Below are positions 20,773 to 29,791 of a DNA stretch of 64,000 nt, one piece after another. The DNA is taken from positions 40,093 to 104,092 of the forward strand of contig CBIHOF010000021.1 in NCBI GenBank assembly GCA_966211955.1, read 5' to 3'. Positions within the stretch are counted from its first letter, which is position 1; every line of letters starts with the position of its first letter. A program made the translations under genes and the position numbers. The notes under the pieces are model-generated. The model worked only from the letters and a program-made list of their open reading frames with translations, was not told the DNA's origin and ran no database searches. The DNA comes from Albitalea sp966211955 (lineage in GTDB: Bacteria > Pseudomonadota > Gammaproteobacteria > Burkholderiales > Burkholderiaceae_C).

Positions 20773-21714
20773 ATGAATTTCCAGCAACTGCGCTCCGTTC
20801 GCGAAACCGTCCGCTGCGGCTTCAACCTCACCGAGGTCGCCTCGGTGCTGCACACCTCGCAGCCGGGCATCAGCCGGCAGATCCGCGAGCTGGAGGACGA
20901 GCTGGGCGTGGAGATCTTCGTGCGCGCCGGCAAGCGGCTGACCGGTCTCACGCCGCCCGGTGAATCGGTGCTTCCCATCGTCGAGCGCCTGCTGCTGGAT
21001 GCCGAGAACCTGCGCCGCGCCGGCGCCGAGTTCAGCGCGCAGATGAGCGGCCGGCTGTCCATCGCGGCCACGCACTCGCAGGCTCGCTACGCCTTGCCGG
21101 CGGTCGTGCGCGACTTCCGGCAGCTCTATCCGCAAGTCACGCTGAACCTGCACCAGGGCTCGCCCAAGCAGATCGCGCAGATGCTCATCTCGGGCGAGGC
21201 GGACATCGGCATCGCCACCGAGGCTCTGGCCGACTACGAGCAGCTGGTCGCACTGCCTTGCTACCGCTGGACGCACAGCGTGGTTGCGCCGGCGGGGCAC
21301 GACCTCTTCAAGCACAAGGGCGCGCTCACGCTGCAGCGCCTCTCGCGCTATCCGATCATCACCTACGACAGCGGCTACACCGGCCGCACGCACATCGACG
21401 AGGCCTTTGCCCGCGAGGGCCTGAAACCCAGCGTGGTGCTCACCGCGATGGATGCGGACGTGATCAAGACCTACGTCGAGCTGGGCATGGGCGTGGGCAT
21501 CGTCGCGTCCATCGCCTTCGACCCGGAGCGCGACCGCAGCCTGCGCGCGCTCGATGCCGGTGCGCTGTTCGAGGTGAACCTCACGCGGCTCGCGGTTCGG
21601 CGCGGCACCTGGCTGCGCGGCTATGTGTATGCCTTCATGGAAGCCTTCGCGCCGACGCTCACCCGTGCGGCGGTCGAGAAGGCGCTCGCCGGCGAGGCGA
21701 TCGAGGAGGCGTGA
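20773..21714 (+). CDS. cysB: CysB-type LysR transcriptional regulator of sulfur assimilation
   Basis: 313 residues. The N-terminal LysR helix-turn-helix is MNFQQLRSVRETVRCGFNLT followed by SVLHTSQPGISRQIRELEDE. The start of the effector domain reads SIAATHSQARYALPAVVRDF, with THSQARYALP typical of CysB/Cbl (sulfur-effector site), and GSPKQIAQMLISGEADIGIATEAL follows. CysB activates sulfate uptake and reduction genes when N-acetylserine signals cysteine shortage. It lies on the plus strand facing the cysA end of the sulfate transporter operon, with one DUF1569 gene between. Divergent from the HtrA-like gene. Confidence 0.93.
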   Translation: MNFQQLRSVRETVRCGFNLTEVASVLHTSQPGISRQIRELEDELGVEIFVRAGKRLTGLTPPGESVLPIVERLLLDAENLRRAGAEFSAQMSGRLSIAATHSQARYALPAVVRDFRQLYPQVTLNLHQGSPKQIAQMLISGEADIGIATEALADYEQLVALPCYRWTHSVVAPAGHDLFKHKGALTLQRLSRYPIITYDSGYTGRTHIDEAFAREGLKPSVVLTAMDADVIKTYVELGMGVGIVASIAFDPERDRSLRALDAGALFEVNLTRLAVRRGTWLRGYVYAFMEAFAPTLTRAAVEKALAGEAIEEA

Positions 21715-21840
21715 CCCCGGTCTGCGACCGTCGTGCCGCGTGAGGAGCGTGCGAGATCGTCCTGAATTTGACAGTCTGCACGACGCACTCGGGCATAGCA
21801 TGCGGGCTGGCGCAAGACGCGTCGCTTCCAACGCAGCCGC

Positions 21841-22407
21841 ATGAGCTCTCAACCGCACTCCAATCGACGACGTCGCATCCTGCTTGCCGCGGGCGGCCTG
21901 GCAGCCGTGGGCGCGGCCGGTGGCGCGGGTTACGTGGCGAGCCATCGTGACCATGAGCTGGCATCACCGCACTTCGTGGACCTGGCAACCGCCCGGCGCA
22001 CCCTTGAGCAGTTGCACGCCACGCCGATGAAGACCCGCACAGGCTGGGACCTGCCGCGCGTGCTGTACCACGCGGCGCAAAGCATCCACGGCTCCATCGA
22101 CGGCTACCCGCAGCCGAAGCCGGCGTGGTTTCGCGCGAGCGTGGGCAGCGCGGCCTTCGCGGTGTTCTCCGCGCGAGGGCGCATGAGCCACGGCCTGGAC
22201 GAGCCCGTGCCGGGCATGCCCAGCCTGCCGGACGGCCTCGCGCTCGGTCCGGCCATCGATTACGCGCTCGAAGCCTTGAACCGTTTCGACCAGCACACCG
22301 GACCGCTCGCGCCGCACTTCGCGTACGGCGCCTTGAGCAAGGCGGACTACGCGCGCGCCCACCTCATGCACCTCGCGAACCACTGGGACCTGGTCGTCCC
22401 GGCCTGA
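21841..22407 (+). CDS. DUF1569-like protein with Tat-type signal
   Basis: 188 residues. The N-terminus SNRRRRILLAAGGLAAVGAA looks like a twin-arginine export signal or membrane anchor. The body contains FVDLATARRTLEQLHATPMK, then VLYHAAQSIHGSIDGYP and a C-terminal FAYGALSKADYARAHLMHLANHW. The paired His-containing helices are typical of DUF1569, a DinB-like four-helix fold that may bind metal. No enzymatic role is established. It sits between cysB and the end of cysA, converging on the latter. Confidence 0.75.
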   Translation: MSSQPHSNRRRRILLAAGGLAAVGAAGGAGYVASHRDHELASPHFVDLATARRTLEQLHATPMKTRTGWDLPRVLYHAAQSIHGSIDGYPQPKPAWFRASVGSAAFAVFSARGRMSHGLDEPVPGMPSLPDGLALGPAIDYALEALNRFDQHTGPLAPHFAYGALSKADYARAHLMHLANHWDLVVPA

Positions 22408-22435
22408 TTCAACACATCGGCCTTGGCCGCCGCGG

Positions 22436-23485
<1,050 letters not shown>

Positions 23486-23551
23486 TTTGAAACCTTCGTG
23501 CTGTGCACTGCGGTGCGATCGCCTTCGGGCGGCCGTGCGGCGCTCATCTTG

Positions 23552-24454
23552 TCACTCGCTTCTTTCCTGGACCCTCAGGTCCTTCTTCACCCGCTGCTCG
23601 ACGATGTACTTCAGCACCAGCGTCACCAGCGCAAGGCTTGCCAGCAGTGACGCCACCGCGAAGGACGCGGCGAACTGGTACTCGTTGTAGAGGATCTCGA
23701 TGTGCAGCGGCATGGTGTTGGTGGTGCCGCGGATGTGGCCCGACACCACGCTCACCGCGCCAAATTCGCCCATGGCGCGCGCGTTGCACAGGATCACGCC
23801 GTACAGCAGTGCCCACTTGATGTTGGGCATGGTCACGCGGCGGAAGATCTGCCAGCCGTTGGCACCCAGCACGCGTGCCGCTTCTTCCTGCTCGGTGCCC
23901 TGCGCCTGCATGAGCGGAATGAGCTCGCGTGCGACGAAGGGGAAGGTCACGAAGACGGTCGCGAGCACGATGCCCGGCACCGCGAAGATCACCTTCAGGT
24001 CGTGGTCGCGCAGCCATTCACCGAACCAGCCCTGCAGGCCGAACACCAGCACGTAGATGAGGCCGGAGATGACCGGGCTCACCGAGAAGGGCAGGTCGAT
24101 GAGCGTGAGCAGCACGTTCTTGCCGCGGAAATCGAACTTCGCGATGCACCAGGCGGCCGCGACGCCGAACACGAGGTTCATCGGCACCGAGATGCCCGCG
24201 GCGATGAGCGTGAGCTTGATGGCCGACAGCGCATCCGGGTCGGTGATGGCGGCGAGGTAGACGTCCACGCCCTTCTTGAACGCCTCGGCGAAGACGATCG
24301 CCAGCGGGATGAACAGGAAGAGCGTCAGGAAAGCCAGCGCCACGCCGATCAGCAGCCACTTGACCCAGCCGGGCTCGGTGGTGGCATCGGCCATGCGTCG
24401 CGGCGCGGTGCCGGGGGGAAACTCCACGGCGCGAGACACGGGAATGGCACTCAT
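23552..24454 (-). CDS. cysW: Sulfate ABC transporter permease CysW
   Basis: 300 residues with six TM segments. The permease EAA-type loop is ELIPLMQAQGTEQEEAARVL followed by GANGWQIFRRVTMPNIKWAL, matching CysW. The start MSAIPVSRAVEF is chosen because its ATG overlaps the cysT stop (ATGA); an upstream in-frame ATG would overlap cysT by 27 more bases. It forms the heterodimeric channel with CysT. Confidence 0.97.
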   Translation of the reverse strand: MSAIPVSRAVEFPPGTAPRRMADATTEPGWVKWLLIGVALAFLTLFLFIPLAIVFAEAFKKGVDVYLAAITDPDALSAIKLTLIAAGISVPMNLVFGVAAAWCIAKFDFRGKNVLLTLIDLPFSVSPVISGLIYVLVFGLQGWFGEWLRDHDLKVIFAVPGIVLATVFVTFPFVARELIPLMQAQGTEQEEAARVLGANGWQIFRRVTMPNIKWALLYGVILCNARAMGEFGAVSVVSGHIRGTTNTMPLHIEILYNEYQFAASFAVASLLASLALVTLVLKYIVEQRVKKDLRVQERSE

Positions 24455-25287
24455 CACCGCCCCTGCCTCTTGCGCGTCCACGCCTGCAGCGCATTGACGG
24501 CCAACAGCAACACGAAGGCCGACACCAGCATCACCACGGCGATCGCGGTCGCGCCCTTGTAGTCGTACTGCTCGAGCTTGGTGATGATGAGCAGCGGCGT
24601 GATCTCGCTGACCATGGGCATGTTGCCGGCGATGAAAATCACCGAGCCATACTCGCCCAGCGCTCGCGCGAAGGCCAGCGCGAAGCCCGTCAGCAGGGCG
24701 GGCGTGATGATGGGGAAGATCACCTTCGTGAAGGTCTGCAGCCGCGAGGCACCGAGCGTGGCCGCGGCCTCCTCGATTTCCTTGTGCAGGTCTTCGAGCA
24801 CCGGCTGCAGCGTGCGCACGACGAAGGGCAGGCCGATGAAGGTCAGAGCCACGAACACGCCCAGCGGCGTGAAGCTCACCTTGAACGGCAGGTGCGAGCC
24901 GATCCAGCCGTTCTGCGAATACAGCGCCGTGAGCGCGATGCCGGCGACGGCCGTGGGCAGCGCGAAGGGCAGATCCACCAGCGCATCGACCAGGCGCTTG
25001 GCGGGAAACTCATAGCGCACCAGCACCCACGCCACGACGAGGCCAAAGAAGGCATTGACGATGGCTGCCGCGAAGGACGCGCCGAAGGTGAGCCGGTACG
25101 AGGCCATCACGCGCGGCGAGGCGACGGCATCGACGAACGCCGGCCAGGTCATGGTGAAGGTCTTGAGGAAGGCCGCGCTCAAGGGGATGAGCACGATGAA
25201 GCCGAGGTACAGCAGCGTGAAGCCGAGGGCGAGGTCGAAGCCCGGCAGCACGCTGTGCCGCTTCAGGAGGGCGCGGGTGAAGATCAT
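24454..25287 (-). CDS. cysT: Sulfate ABC transporter permease CysT (CysU)
   Basis: 277 residues. The N-terminus LLKRHSVLPGFDLALGFTLL leads into TM1; six TM segments in all. The EAA loop is LEDLHKEIEEAAATLGASRL, then FTKVIFPIITPALLTGFALA and FARALGEYGSVIFIAGNMPM. It is translationally coupled to cysW (ATGA). The sulfate-binding protein gene lies 88 nt upstream across a 25-bp imperfect hairpin. Confidence 0.97.
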   Translation of the reverse strand: MIFTRALLKRHSVLPGFDLALGFTLLYLGFIVLIPLSAAFLKTFTMTWPAFVDAVASPRVMASYRLTFGASFAAAIVNAFFGLVVAWVLVRYEFPAKRLVDALVDLPFALPTAVAGIALTALYSQNGWIGSHLPFKVSFTPLGVFVALTFIGLPFVVRTLQPVLEDLHKEIEEAAATLGASRLQTFTKVIFPIITPALLTGFALAFARALGEYGSVIFIAGNMPMVSEITPLLIITKLEQYDYKGATAIAVVMLVSAFVLLLAVNALQAWTRKRQGR

Positions 25288-25304
25288 TTGGAATTCGTTT
25301 CAAC

Positions 25305-25374
25305 CACGGAGAACAAAGAGAACACCGAGTGAACGCCTTCTGCATTTATCTCTGTGTTCTCTGTGTCCTCTGTG
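25305..25374 (-). repeat. 25-bp imperfect inverted repeat between sbp and cysT
   Basis: CACGGAGAACAAAGAGAACA at 25305 onward (25-nt arm to 25329) matches 21 of 25 positions with the reverse complement of 25350-25374. The loop is 20 nt. The arms are built from GAGAACA/GAGGACA-like 9-10 bp units, a pattern also seen as dispersed repeats in many bacteria. In mRNA this gives a long stem 1 nt after the sbp stop codon. It could stabilise the sbp message or reduce read-through into the permease genes. Confidence 0.8.
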
Positions 25375-25375
25375 A

Positions 25376-26392
25376 TCACTTCTTCTTCGCCGCCGCAAGG
25401 ATCTGGTCGTAGGTCGCGCCGTCGTCGAAGTGCTCCTTCTGCGCACGGCTCCAGCCGCCGAAGACTTCGTCGATGGTGAAGAGGTTGACCTTCGGGAAGT
25501 CCTTCGCGTACTTCGCCAGCAGCGCCGGCGAGCGCGGACGCAGCTGGTGCTTCGCGGCGATCTCCTGCGCCTCGTCCGACCACAGGTACTTGAGGTAGGC
25601 CTCGGCCTGGCGGCGCGTGCTCTTCTTGTCCACCACCTTGTCGATCACCGCCACCGGGTTCTCGGCGAGGATGCTCCACGACGGGTAGACCACGTCGAAG
25701 TCGTTGCCGAACTCGGCCTTGATGAGGTTCACCTCGCTCTCGAAGGTGGCCAGCGCATCGCCGATGCCGCGCTGCGCGAAGGTGGTGGTGGCCGCGCGCC
25801 CACCGCCGTCGAACACCGGCACGTTGGCGAAGATCTGCTGCACCAGCTCGCGCGCCTGCGCCGGCGTCTTGCCCGACTTGATGGCCGCGCCCCAGGCCGC
25901 GACGTAGGTGTAGCGGCCGTTGCCGGTGATCTTCGGGTTCGGGATCACCACGCTCACGCCGGGCTTGGCGAGATCGGTCCAGTCCTTGATGCCCTTCGGA
26001 TTGCCACGGCGCACGAGGATGACGGTGGTCGAACTCGTCGGCGCGCTGTTGTTGGGCAGGCGCTTGGCCCAATCGGCAGGCAGCAGCTTCGCGCGCTCGG
26101 CGATGGCGTCGATGTCGCTCGACTGGTTCATCGTCACCACGTCGGCCTCGAGCCCGTCGATCACCGCACGCGCCTGCTTGCTCGAGCCGCCGTGCGACTG
26201 GTTGACGGTGAGGTCTTCGTTCGCCGTGGCCTTCCAGTGCTTGATGAAGGCGGCGTTGTAGTCCTTGTAGAACTCGCGCGCCACGTCGTAGCTGACGTTC
26301 AGCAGCGCGGGGCCTGCGGCCTGGGCGGCGCCTGCCAGCACAAGTGCAGGAAGTGCAAGGACGATGAAGCGGCGGGTGCTGGAGAACGGCAT
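25376..26392 (-). CDS. sbp: Periplasmic sulfate-binding protein (proximal copy)
   Basis: 338 residues. The signal peptide is MPFSSTRRFIVLALPALVLA ending AQAA, typical Sec. The mature start is LLNVSYDVAREFYKDYNAAF. Family motifs follow: NQSHGGSSKQARAVIDGLEA, VVTMNQSSDIDAIAERAKLL, and LVRRGNPKGIKDWTDL. It delivers sulfate (or thiosulfate) to the CysTWA transporter encoded downstream. The motif ATAAG-N7-GAATTGC lies 78 nt before the ATG, as in the second copy. Confidence 0.96.
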   Translation of the reverse strand: MPFSSTRRFIVLALPALVLAGAAQAAGPALLNVSYDVAREFYKDYNAAFIKHWKATANEDLTVNQSHGGSSKQARAVIDGLEADVVTMNQSSDIDAIAERAKLLPADWAKRLPNNSAPTSSTTVILVRRGNPKGIKDWTDLAKPGVSVVIPNPKITGNGRYTYVAAWGAAIKSGKTPAQARELVQQIFANVPVFDGGGRAATTTFAQRGIGDALATFESEVNLIKAEFGNDFDVVYPSWSILAENPVAVIDKVVDKKSTRRQAEAYLKYLWSDEAQEIAAKHQLRPRSPALLAKYAKDFPKVNLFTIDEVFGGWSRAQKEHFDDGATYDQILAAAKKK

Positions 26393-26470
26393 GCGAAAAC
26401 GCCGCCCGGGGGCGGCCCTGCAATGAAGGAAGCGTGCATGCTAGTCAGGCCCCCATCATTGTTCAACGAT

Positions 26471-26489
26471 GCAATTCACCCATCCTTAT
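26471..26489 (-). promoter_or_regulatory. Putative CysB operator ahead of the proximal sulfate-binding gene
   Basis: Minus strand ATAAG-GATGGGT-GAATTGC, ending 78 nt before the ATG. The same flanks and spacing recur before the distal copy at 27629-27647. CysB is the natural candidate, inferred from gene function. Confidence 0.55.
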
Positions 26490-26536
26490 AAGCAGATCAA
26501 CTAAGGATCGGGCCTCCACCAACGGGGGCTTGTCGA

Positions 26537-27550
26537 TCAGTGCTTGCTGTAGATCTGGTCGAACACGCCGCCGTCCGCGAAGTGCGTTTTCTGCGCATTC
26601 GTCCAACCACCGAACACGCCGTCGATGGTGAACAGCTTGACCGCCGGAAATTGCTTGGCGTACTTGGCTTGCGCAGCCGGGTCGATCGGGCGATAGAAGT
26701 TCTTGCCCGAGATGTCCTGGCCCTCGGGCGAGTACAGGTATTCGAGGTAGGCGCGCGCCACGTCGGCCGTGCCTTTCTTCGCGACCACCTTGTCGACCAC
26801 GGCCACCGGCGGCTCGGCCAGGATGCTGTTGGGCGGGTAGACCACGTCGAACTTCCCGGCGCCGAATTCCTTGAGCACGAGGCCAGCTTCGTTTTCCCAG
26901 GCGAGCAGCACGTCACCCAGGCCGCGCTCGGCGAAGGTCACCGTCGAGCCGCGGGCGCCGGAGTCGAGCACCGGCACGTTGGCGAAGACCTTCTTGATGT
27001 AGTCCTGCGCCTTGGCATCGTTGCCGCCCGGCGCGGTCAGCGCGTGCCCGTAGGCCGCGAGGTAGGCCCAGCGCGCGCCGCCCGAGGTCTTCGGGTTGGC
27101 GGTGATCACGCCCACGCCGGGCTTGACGATGTCGTCCCAGGTCTTGATGCCCTTGGGGTTGCCACGGCGGACGATGAAGACGATGGTCGAGGTGTAGGGC
27201 GTGCTGTTGTGCTTGAGCCGCTTCTGCCAGTTCGCATCGATCAGCTTGCCTTGTGTGGAGATGGCGTCGATGTCGGCAGCCAGGGCCAGCGTCACCACGT
27301 CGGCGTCGAGCCCGTCGATCACCGAGCGCGCCTGCTTGCCCGAGCCGCCGTGCGAGGTCTTGACGGTGACGTTGTCACCGGTCTTGCCCTTCCAGTACTT
27401 CGCGAAGGCGGCGTTGTATTCCTGGTAGAGCTCGCGTGTCGGGTCGTAGGAGACGTTGAGCAGCGTCACGTCGCGGGCCATGGCCACGCATGCCGTGGCA
27501 GCGAGGGCCAGGGACAAGAGCGATTGGCGAAGGAAGCGGGCCGTGGTCAT
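26537..27550 (-). CDS. Periplasmic sulfate-binding protein (distal paralogue)
   Basis: 337 residues. The Sec signal is FLRQSLLSLALAATACVAMA. The mature start VTLLNVSYDPTRELYQEYNA, then TSHGGSGKQARSVIDGLDAD and FIVRRGNPKGIKTWDDIVKP, show the same family as the next gene. The two proteins are similar throughout, but not near-identical, so the duplication is not recent. Differing specificity (sulfate versus thiosulfate or another oxyanion such as molybdate/tungstate) is possible but not visible. It has its own upstream gap with the shared operator-like motif. Confidence 0.95.
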   Translation of the reverse strand: MTTARFLRQSLLSLALAATACVAMARDVTLLNVSYDPTRELYQEYNAAFAKYWKGKTGDNVTVKTSHGGSGKQARSVIDGLDADVVTLALAADIDAISTQGKLIDANWQKRLKHNSTPYTSTIVFIVRRGNPKGIKTWDDIVKPGVGVITANPKTSGGARWAYLAAYGHALTAPGGNDAKAQDYIKKVFANVPVLDSGARGSTVTFAERGLGDVLLAWENEAGLVLKEFGAGKFDVVYPPNSILAEPPVAVVDKVVAKKGTADVARAYLEYLYSPEGQDISGKNFYRPIDPAAQAKYAKQFPAVKLFTIDGVFGGWTNAQKTHFADGGVFDQIYSKH

Positions 27551-27628
27551 GGCAAAAAAGTCCTTGTTGTGAACGGAAAGATGAAACGGTGAGGGATCGT
27601 AGAAATGGCACGCGGCTGGCGGAAGGAA

Positions 27629-27647
27629 GCAATTCGAACTTGCTTAT
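27629..27647 (-). promoter_or_regulatory. Putative CysB operator ahead of the distal sulfate-binding gene
   Basis: Minus strand ATAAG-CAAGTTC-GAATTGC, ending exactly 78 nt before the ATG. Only the central 7 bases differ from the copy at 26471-26489. Confidence 0.55.
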
Positions 27648-27688
27648 TCGCTCTTCGCCGGTCGCGCGCCTGATCAGGAGCGTTTTGC

Positions 27689-28300
27689 TCAGGTGGAGAA
27701 AGAAAACTCCTGCACGTCGGCACGTGCTGCCCTGCGGCCGGATTCGATGCGGTGGATCAAGGCCTTCGTGTGGTGCAGCGCGCGGGGCAGCGGGCCGAAG
27801 CCCGATTCGGTATTGATGTGCCTCACGTCACCCAGGTTGATGAGCTTGGCGCCCCAGAGTGCCGCCCAATGGCGCGCGCTCTGGGCCGACATCCACGAGT
27901 CGGTGTCGCTCGCGAAGACGGTGGCGGGCACGCCGAGCAACTGACGCGGCAACCGATCGGCCAGGCGAAAGCGCTGCGGCTCAGCGGGCGCCACGAAAAG
28001 CGCGCCATGCACCCCGCCGCGGGCGTGGTCGCGCACCGGCTGGCCGCGGCGCAGGCCGAGGCAATGCGCGAGCGCAAGGCAGCCGAAGCTGTGCGCCACG
28101 GCGACATGCGGCGTGTCGGGCGCCTCGTCCAGCACCTCGCCGATGCGCGCCGACCAGCGGTCGAGATCCGGCGCGTTCCAGTCGCGCTGCTCCACACGCA
28201 CAGCTTGCGGCAGGCGCGACTGCAGCCAGGTCTGCCAATGGGCCGGGCCGCTGCCGTACAGGCCCGGAATGATCAGCACGCGCACTTTGGAGGCAGTCAT
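27689..28300 (-). CDS. RBBP9/YdeN-type alpha/beta hydrolase
   Basis: 203 residues. It begins VRVLIIPGLYGSGPAHWQTW, the GLxGSGPxHWQ signature of the family. The nucleophile serine is in VAVAHSFGCLALAHCLGLRR (AHSFGC). The acid is probably in FASDTDSWMSAQSARHWA, and the catalytic His in GDVRHINTESGFGPLP. Predicted small cytoplasmic serine hydrolase; substrate unknown. It follows the TOBE gene by 7 nt and lies upstream of the distal sulfate-binding gene, so it may belong to a sulfur or oxyanion regulon. Confidence 0.88.
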   Translation of the reverse strand: MTASKVRVLIIPGLYGSGPAHWQTWLQSRLPQAVRVEQRDWNAPDLDRWSARIGEVLDEAPDTPHVAVAHSFGCLALAHCLGLRRGQPVRDHARGGVHGALFVAPAEPQRFRLADRLPRQLLGVPATVFASDTDSWMSAQSARHWAALWGAKLINLGDVRHINTESGFGPLPRALHHTKALIHRIESGRRAARADVQEFSFST

Positions 28301-28307
28301 GCCGGCC

Positions 28308-28526
28308 TCACAGCGTCGCGACGGACACCTCGGTGGACTTCACCAAGGCGATCACTTCCTTGCCCGGCACGAGCTTTAGCTCCTTCACCGAGCGCGTGGT
28401 GATCACCGAGGTGACGATGAGTCCGCTGGGCGTCTCGACGTCGATCTCCGAGACCACCGGCCCTTCGATGACCTCCTTGACGCGGCCGCGGAACTGGTTG
28501 CGAACATTGATGGCGGTGATGCTCAT
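28308..28526 (-). CDS. TOBE-domain (Mop-like) molybdate/oxyanion-binding protein
   Basis: 72 residues, essentially one TOBE domain: AINVRNQFRGRVKEVIEGPV, then IDVETPSGLIVTSVITTRSV and LKLVPGKEVIALVKSTEVSV. This is the pattern of molybdopterin/molybdate-binding Mop proteins, which oligomerise to store oxyanions. The start MSITAINVRN is preferred over one 10 residues upstream. Its position at the head of the sulfate-uptake cluster hints at molybdate homeostasis, since sulfate permeases can also carry molybdate. Confidence 0.88.
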   Translation of the reverse strand: MSITAINVRNQFRGRVKEVIEGPVVSEIDVETPSGLIVTSVITTRSVKELKLVPGKEVIALVKSTEVSVATL

Positions 28527-28686
28527 GGTGCTGGACCTGTTGGAAGACGAGCCCACACCTTAGACAGCCGCGCATGCATTGAGAACGAAGGAATGCGCCG
28601 CTCTTCATGAGGTTTGCGCATGAGAGTGTCGTGCGCTGAGGCACCCTTCACGGCACGCGCCCGCACATGTCGAGCGGCTGTACCCG

Positions 28687-29388
28687 ATGACCAGCCACAT
28701 CATCGAGCACGTCCACTACCTGCCCCAACCCCTGGCCGCCATTCCCGACGAAGCGATCGATCTGTCGGACTTCCTCTACTGGCCACGGTTCGCCACGCAG
28801 CCGATGGTCGACTTCTTCCTCGAGAGCCTCGGCGTCGCGCCGGGGGACGTGCCTGCCTCGGCCAAGTGCAACCACTGGCTCGCGGGCCTGGACCTGCCTT
28901 CACTGCCGCCGCTGTGGGCCGGTCGCGACTACGTGCTGCTCGCCGGCGAGGCCAGCACGCCGCTGCGCTCGATGCCCGAGGCCGCGGCCGAAGCGCTGGT
29001 CGAGCAGGCATGGCGCCGCTATGGCTTGCCGGTGCTGGGCTTCCGGCCGCTGTCGCATGACCAGTACCACGACGTGTCGGCGCATTCGAAGCATTTGGAG
29101 CAATTCGTGGCCTGGGTGCGCGATGCGAGCGTGCTGATCGGCACCGACAGCTCGGCCATCCACATCGCCGCGGGGTTCGACGTTCCGACACTCGCGGTGT
29201 TCGTGAGCATTGACCCGGTGCTGCGGGTGCGTGACTACATGCACTGCCAGGCGGTTGATGCCCGCACCCCGCTGACCCATGGCCTGCATCAGACCAACGA
29301 CGCGCGTGTGCTGGAGGAGGTGCAATCCATCTGGCGCGGCGTCACACGGCGCGACGACCTGCCCTGGCCGCTCGCACGCCGTCGTTGA
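28687..29388 (+). CDS. Short glycosyltransferase family 9-like protein (C-terminal GT9 domain only)
   Basis: 233 residues. The second half matches the C-terminal Rossmann domain of GT9/heptosyltransferases: HLEQFVAWVRDASVLIGTDS followed by SAIHIAAGFDVPTLAVFVSI and a DPVLRVRDYMH segment. This corresponds to the nucleotide-sugar site 'DSgxxHlAaalgxPtvalFg'. The first half is short, and the N-terminal acceptor domain of a full 330-350-residue enzyme is not visible. It may be a truncated or divergent member. No other LPS glycosyltransferase adjoins. Low certainty on activity. Confidence 0.55.
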   Translation: MTSHIIEHVHYLPQPLAAIPDEAIDLSDFLYWPRFATQPMVDFFLESLGVAPGDVPASAKCNHWLAGLDLPSLPPLWAGRDYVLLAGEASTPLRSMPEAAAEALVEQAWRRYGLPVLGFRPLSHDQYHDVSAHSKHLEQFVAWVRDASVLIGTDSSAIHIAAGFDVPTLAVFVSIDPVLRVRDYMHCQAVDARTPLTHGLHQTNDARVLEEVQSIWRGVTRRDDLPWPLARRR

Positions 29389-29455
29389 TCGGCACGGGCA
29401 TGCCCGTTGCCCGGCTCTTTGAAGCGCGGCATGTGCCGCGCCCTCGGAGCCCACG

Positions 29456-29743
29456 ATGAATCAAAGCAGTGACAGCGGCGGCCTCAACCAAGGCGGGCCA
29501 TCGGATCAATCAGCCAACAAGCCCGATGCGCAGGACGCGGGCCGGCAAGGCAGCCAGAGCGGACGGCCGCAGCGGCAAGAGGCCGAGCAACCGGCGGGCC
29601 AACAACCGCGCACGCGTGGCGATGACAGGCCTGCTTCATCCTCCGACGCCCCCGGGGACACGCGCGGCGTGAGCGAGACCGAGCGCGAGGGCGGCACGCC
29701 CGACCCGCGCGCGACGACCGATTGGACGCAAGGCGAAAAGTGA
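29456..29743 (+). CDS. Small disordered hypothetical protein
   Basis: 95 residues, very rich in Gln, Gly, Asp, Pro and Ser with no hydrophobic core (SQSGRPQRQEAEQPAGQQPR). It has an acceptable ribosome site (GGAG 8 nt before the ATG). It is probably intrinsically disordered. Composition resembles short stress-associated hydrophilic proteins, but no family is recognised. Confidence 0.45.
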   Translation: MNQSSDSGGLNQGGPSDQSANKPDAQDAGRQGSQSGRPQRQEAEQPAGQQPRTRGDDRPASSSDAPGDTRGVSETEREGGTPDPRATTDWTQGEK

Positions 29744-29791
29744 CGGGCGCAGCGGCTCGACACGGCCAGCGTGGCGCTCCTTCGAAGCTTC

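Noticed and set aside
26537..27550. Second sulfate-binding gene as a recent duplication or transferred copy
   Set aside because: The two proteins are similar but clearly diverged, with the same base composition as their neighbours, so this is an old paralogy.
29395..29408. Palindrome ACGGGCATGCCCGT as a terminator
   Set aside because: Short stem with no loop and no T-run; likely chance in high-GC sequence.
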